Shown piece after piece: positions 58,530 through 64,000 of a DNA stretch of 64,000 nucleotides. Source of the DNA: Galbula dea (Eukaryota; Chordata; Aves; Piciformes; Galbulidae); contig VWZX01013781.1 in NCBI GenBank assembly GCA_013399015.1, positions 372,001 to 436,000 of the forward strand, written 5' to 3'. The translations under genes were made by a program, and so were the position numbers. Numbering within the stretch: the first letter of the stretch is position 1; every line of letters starts with the position of its first letter. Below the pieces are notes generated by a model. The model did no database searches. It had not been told where the DNA came from and saw only the letters and a list, made by a program, of their open reading frames with translations.

Positions 58530-61500
58530 AGTGTAACATTACGTGGCTTTTTTTGATGCTCCATATCCTGATTGCTCGAGAGTTATTTTTCGTGCCTAAA
58601 GTTTCTTAGAATATGCAGTTATGGGTTAAAATGAGCAAATTAACTATGTCCTTACATGACTGCTTAGAAGTGACATTTTCTTGGTGTTCTCATGGTTATT
58701 TTATCAATTTAAACAATTTTTAAGACTGGCAATACTACTAATTATATAGTTTTATTGTATACAGTTTACGCTGTTTTCTGGAATAATGCCTGACCATTCC
58801 ATGATATTGTGATCAGAGAAGAGTATTTTGCTGTCACACTCAACTGAATTTCTTTGTTCTTTTTTCCCCTCTCTCTGCTTTGTGTATGGCTGTTCTCATT
58901 ACAATATAGAAGTGTGTATTTTTCTATGGTGTGCAATTTTTTTTTTTTGTATTGAGTTATCCAAATCTGACAGAAGCATGGCTGCCTGAAGTGATTTTCT
59001 TCTGTTGTCATGCCTAGTACATCCATTGCTAGACTGGCTTAGCTGATGTGTCAGCCTGAAAGATGTTACAACCATGGTGACTGATCCCTGCCTCATGGTC
59101 TACAACATGAGAGTAGACTGATACAATGTCAAGATTTTTTTCTGTGGGGTAAACACCTAGTGGAGAATATCCTGATTTTTGACAGGTAGATATCAAGAAC
59201 AGAATCTTTTTCAATACTCCAGAGGGAACTTTTCTGTGGATCTGAAGAAAATACGATAAACTATTTCTCTCAGCTGTCTTGCAAGAGGAACCCCCTGAGG
59301 AGACAGGTGAATTGGATAGAAGAAACATCAGAAATTATTTTCAGTGCATGCTTGTTTTTAGCAGGCCAAAGTTGATGAAAGAAGGGAAGACAGTTTCCAA
59401 AGGGGCAGGGTTTGAGTAGCTGTGACATGGTTCTTTAAACCCCTTTGAAACTTGCTGCAGGTAGGAAGTGCTTTGGCCCTTTCAGTCTCTATGCTTCTGG
59501 AAATATTTTCAAGATGTATTTTGAGAGTGGGAAGAAGGCTTCTAGTTAGGTTGCTGCTTCCTGCACAGTAGGCTGGCAGCTTCTTGTCAATTCCAGAAAT
59601 GAGATGGAGCCCTGTGGTGTCTGAAGGAGAAAACTGCTGTCTCAGAAGTTAGCTTGAGCCTGTGTTGAAGTGCCACAAGCTTGCAGTGACAGAACTGCAT
59701 GAGGTCTTACCAATGCTTGTGGTTACCTACCTAACTAGTCGTACTACTCCTCCTGGTGCTTGAGATGCAAGCTGGTACTCTACAGTCATACCGGTCTTGG
59801 GAGAACTTGGTAAGAAAGCAGCTTCCCCACTGAAAGAGGGTAGGGGTTTAATAGTTAAGTGTAGCTGCAAGTCTGTATAAATTGGTAAGTGCAATAAATA
59901 GGTTTAGGGCTACAGAGGACTCGGTAGTGGGGAAAATGTAAGACTGCTTTAACTTCAAAGGACTAGTGTGTTATGTTATCTTCTACCATTGCTAAATGGA
60001 AAACAAACTTGTATTTGCCAACCACCAGCCATGTGTGAGACTTGCACAGCATAAACATGTGATGTCTTCTAGCCTTAAGATGACATCTTGTAATTAGATT
60101 TATGTAAACGTATGGTGCCTTTTAGCCTGAACAGGACATTCTGTAATTAGATTTATGTAAGAGAGAAGAAACACAAGTTTTGTCTTTTGCTGTTTGAGCA
60201 AGGCTTTCTAAACAAACGTGACTTTCTGCCCTAAGTACTGTGCTGCCACTAGACTAATTAATCATTTCCCTGCTGGAGAGGGATCATCAAGGAATGACCT
60301 ATAGCTCTGAAACTTCCTGGAGCTACTACTTGTGTATGTTGCTGAATAATTAAAACTTAAAATCAGCATTTTCTTCCAGTTGCTGAGTTGTGTGGCTTTG
60401 ATCACACTCTGTGAATGCAAACTGAGTGACTTGCAAAGTTAATAATGTACTGCTGCTACTTTATTGCAACATCTGTACTTGTCTGACGATAACTAGAGAG
60501 GTGCCAACACATTAACTCAATACACTTTCTACCTGAAATATCAACTTAATTAGGATCATTTATCAAAATGACACTTGTTTCATAAGGCCAAATCAAATTG
60601 ATTACTGTTGTTTCTGCTACACTTGTGCCAGCATTAAGAGCAATACTTCAGAAACAAAGGTGTATAAATGTCTTGCATTGCATGAAAATGTACTGCAAGA
60701 GGAAGCCCAAACATTTGAAAAGTACTGAAATCTATAAAAGAAAATGTAAAAATTAAATCAATGCAGTTGCTTAGATAGTCTCTGTGATCATCTTGCCTAA
60801 CTAGTTTGCCATCATATGATGGGAAATAACAGGAAAAAATTGTCACCATTTTGCACATGGGGACTTGAGAATCAGAGAGACTGAGGCTCAGACTTTTGAT
60901 GAGACTAGGAGTAAAGTATCTATTTATATTCCAAGGTTGTGGATTTAAGTGACCTGAAGATCAGCTGAAGTCAAACTAAATAATGTTTTGGGAGAGTACT
61001 ACTTAAACAACAAAACCATTTTAAATTCAAAGTCAAAATGCTATTTTACAACAGACTACTGTTCCAGTATATGAATGAAGGCTGTACTTAGTAACCATGT
61101 TTCTTTAAAATGAAATCAATCTGAATCTTCTTCTTGATGTGCTAATGTCATGTGCTATGTGTAGTGGTGTCTGAGCAACATCTGTGACCTGACTTAGATG
61201 TCTTCAGGATTGTATGTTTAAGGTTATGAAGTTGGAGTGACCCTCTCAGCCCTCCAGTTCTCTTGGTAACTCAGAATTTGAACTTAACATGGGTAGGATC
61301 AGCACGAGGAATCTGAGTGGTTAAGTACATCTAATAAAAACCCAGCTAACAGAGAAACCAGAGCATTGCTGTTCTGAGTAAAGTAATGGTTTCCCTTTTA
61401 ATATAAGGATGTCAGTGGTGGGAAGGAGTAATTTCAGAGTTGGGATTGAATCTGCTGATTTTTGCATACCAGATTTTGGTGAATGTTTGAAAAGAAACAT

Positions 61501-62650
61501 CCACGAGGCCTCTCAGAAGCTCTTGAAATAGGTTATTCACAAGGTAAACATGGGAGGAATGGCTCAGAGGAGAGGAATGCAAGTCGGGCCCAAAACTGCT
61601 TTGCAAAATGTATCTAGCACAGTTTGAAACATTCAGTTTCCACAGGGAATTCCTGTATAGTCCTGAAGCTCATCTGTCTGAAACCAGCAGTAGTTAGTGT
61701 GTCTACACTAGAGAAGGAGAAGGGTCTGAAGTCAATGAGGGGTTGAGTTCAGGATTGGTTTGGCACTACTCCCTGCCTAAGCTGCTAACACGAGCTCCAG
61801 AGATGAAACATGGGAATGACTGACTTTGCGGTTCTGCAGAAAAAGGTATGAGGCTGTAGCTGATCACAAGTAAATGTAATTCAGTGATGTCCAGCTCTTT
61901 TGATGAAAGATGAATCATGTTGTGCTATATAAAGAGGGGCAGGGTCTGCTGCAGGCATGCTGCACATGAAGGTTCTGCTCTGTTCAGCATTGGTAAATCC
62001 TCTGCATTATTCTGCCACATTTTGGGCACTGTATTTTAGGACATACAAGTACTAGGTAAACACAGTGCAGGAGAGAGGGATACTCAGGATCTGGAGTATG
62101 TGACTTCCAAAGGAGAAATGAAGAGTAGAGACAATTTATCCTAACCTATAAAAATGTGTATATTTATATAAATATTTATATTTATAGTTATTTTTATACT
62201 TTTTCCTCTAAGACATTTTTCCTATGCTTATCTAGTGAATAGTTCATTTCAAGAGCTTATAGAGCTGTTGTGGGTGCCATATGGGTGACATATAGTGTTT
62301 CTTTTCATACTTTCACCAAGATTTGGTAGGAAAAGTCAAGGAGACTCAAGTCTCACCTCTGAGATGGACTACTTCTTATCACTGAACTCCTCATCTTTAA
62401 AGAAGAAACATTTCCTTATTCAGAAAAAATGTGTAAAGTTATGTACCTTCCAAAGGAGAAGTGAAGAGTAGAGACAGTTTATCCTAGGATAATCTGTAAA
62501 AAATCAACTGAGAACTGATATGGTAATAATATTGCAGTGTAAATAGGAAAGAGCTCCATTTGTATCTAGTAGACCTGGCAAGATATAACAACAGCAAATT
62601 GCAATAAACTTTTCTTACTTTTCTCCTAAGGATTGACAGACTCTTAAAAG
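58530..62650. repeat. Second copy of the ~4.1-kb block (continuous into unique sequence)
   Basis: Contains the whole block without the internal N and continues past 62650 into unique intron. It also begins with sequence that overlaps the end of the left contig (54177-54513). Replacing 54177-58529 by this copy gives one uninterrupted intron. Confidence 0.95.
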
Positions 62651-63578
62651 CAATACAAGTGAACTTGTGGAACGTTTTGCCCAGAGGTTTTCTTTTTCCC
62701 AGTGTCTGAGGTTTTCAGGAACAAAATAGAAAATACATTTTTTTTATGATGGATAGTTTAAGGTTCCTCCCAAATGTATTTTTCTGATATTTTAATTTTA
62801 TTTCACCTTCATGACCAAAACTACTGCTTTTTGGGTCTATGTACAGTCACTTTGGAGCAAACACTAAACCACATGTAAATAAAATCCTCGTGACTGAAAG
62901 CGAATGAACCAATTGTGCACCTTTATTTTTTGGGATGTCTTTAAGAAGCATTCAGATAGTTCTGAAGATTAATGTATTTTATTTCAGTGGAAACTCAAAT
63001 GTAGACATTGGGCATATTAGATTTAGATATTGTTTTTATACTTTCTCTTCACTACATGTAAAGAAACTTCGCAGTATAGCAAGCAGTTTTCTCTTGACAT
63101 GATGAAAAAAAGCTCAAGCACCAAAACCTCTTTGCTGTTCAGTCTTTGTTTTATGTTGGTGACATTGCAATTTACCAGCATTATTTTTCATACTAAAAGA
63201 AGAGAAAATTGTTGGTACATTAGTTTTGCAACTGAAATTGAAAATATGCTTTGTTCTGCCCTATTTATTTTTAATTCTTTCTCTTCCATTCTTTTTGCCT
63301 CTAGCCAAATACAACTTCACCCTAGCAAACTATTAAAAGAAGCAATATCCATGCCGCTTGTTTGGCCTATTCCATCAATGCATGAATCTGTATCAAAACT
63401 GTCAAAAGAGACTTTCCTATTGCTCTCACATCACTTAGTGAAGTGCCCTGTTGATAAATTTTCCGCACTGATGTCTTGTTTACATGCTCTTTTTGCCTTA
63501 TTGTGGAGGAACATAGCCCTTTGGTCTGTTGTACTTCTTTTCACACGTTCAGTGGCTGAAGTGTCCCCCATATCAGTT
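62651..63578 (+). other. HS6ST3: HS6ST3 intron 1 segment
   Basis: AT-rich unique sequence. The 203-codon open frame at 63030-63641 lies mostly here and ends inside CR1 sequence; it has no recognisable domain. Confidence 0.6.
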
Positions 63579-64000
63579 GCTGGAGTGTGTCCAAAGAAGG
63601 GCATTGAAGCTGGTGAAGGGTCCAGAGAACAAGTCCTGTGACGAGCAGCTGGGGTAAGTGGGTTTGTTTAGCCTAGAGAAAAGGAAGCTCTAGGAAGACT
63701 TTATCTGTCTTTACAAGTACCTGAAAGGAGGTTGTGGTGAGGTGAGTATTGGTATTTTCTCCCAAGTAACAAGTGATAGGACAAGAGGACATGGCCTCCA
63801 GTTGTGCCAGAGGAGGTTTAAGTTGGATATTAGGAAAAATTTCTTCACCAAAAGAGTTGTCAAGTATTGGAAGAGGCTGCTCAGAGAAGTGGTGGAGTCC
63901 CCATCCATGGAGGTGTTTAAAGTAGATGTGACGCTTAGGGACATGATTTAGAGGTGGGCTTGGCACTGCTAAGTTTGCAGTTGGACATAAAGGTCTTTTC
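63579..64000 (+). mobile_element. CR1 LINE 3' part, running off the right edge
   Basis: Sense CR1 beginning at the ORF2 C-terminal region (GGAGTGTGTCCAAAGAAGGG), continuing TTGTTTAGCCTAGAGAAAAG, AGTGATAGGACAAGAGGACA, GATATTAGGAAAAATTTCTT and GTGGAGTCCCCATCCATGGA, up to the 3' region GTTGGACATAAAGGTCTTTTC at the window end. An open piece at about 63742-63951 reads SDRTRGHGLQL and FKLDIRKNFFTKRVV. A frameshift or deletion near 63685 separates it from the first part, so it is a dead copy. Confidence 0.88.

Noticed and set aside
54177..62650. Biological tandem duplication
   Set aside because: Both breakpoints coincide with single-N joins and the left contig end overlaps both copies; an allelic contig placed twice explains everything more simply.
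63030..63641. 203-codon open frame at the right end
   Set aside because: No domain is recognisable, its last part is CR1 sequence in a non-CR1 frame, and the composition is that of AT-rich intron.
1..64000. tRNA, rRNA, microRNA or other structured RNA genes
   Set aside because: I looked for characteristic motifs on both strands and found none that I could support by eye; a covariance-model scan would be decisive.

Overview
This is a vertebrate nuclear window, almost certainly from a bird. Many chicken-repeat-1 (CR1) LINE fragments, avian-style solo LTRs, compact introns and a GC-rich CpG-island first exon support this. The species cannot be read from the sequence. Two protein-coding genes lie head to head. 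The left gene is on the minus strand: exons 1 to 5 of UGGT2, an ER glycoprotein-folding sensor, at 9529-238, running off the left edge. The right gene is on the plus strand: the first coding exon of HS6ST3, a Golgi heparan sulfate 6-O-sulfotransferase, at 26183-26721. Its large first intron fills the rest of the window. As I recall it, the human order on 13q32 is also UGGT2 then HS6ST3, divergently transcribed, so this looks like conserved synteny.

Layout: 1-9529 holds UGGT2 exons 5 to 1 and their introns. A degenerate CR1 at 5.7-7.1 kb is interrupted by a 51-bp CR1 tail and by a 570-bp solo LTR with a 6-bp target duplication. 9530-25450 is intergenic. It starts with a CCAAT-containing promoter that could fire both ways, then carries a fairly young CR1 with an open reverse-transcriptase frame broken by a 303-base assembly gap, older CR1 tails, and an ERVL-like LTR remnant near 21.3-21.8 kb. 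25450-26900 is the HS6ST3 CpG island, with five same-orientation ATTGG boxes, two short upstream ORFs, and exon 1. 26722-64000 is intron 1, with a second copy of the solo LTR family at 33.1-33.6 kb, a complete ERVL-like solo LTR with a 5-bp target duplication at 35.4-36.1 kb, CR1 pieces and microsatellites.

The most important anomaly is at 54.2-62.65 kb. About 4.1 kb occurs twice with only four differences noticed, and both joins are single N bases. This looks like an unmerged allelic contig (false duplication), not a biological tandem duplication.

The two genes do not form a functional system: one acts in ER quality control, the other modifies heparan sulfate in the Golgi. I found no tRNA, rRNA, CRISPR array or recognisable microRNA, and no convincing undescribed system. 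The notable signals are the promoter architecture of HS6ST3, the nested transposon history inside UGGT2 intron 2, the variable U3 repeats of the solo LTR family, and the assembly artefacts.
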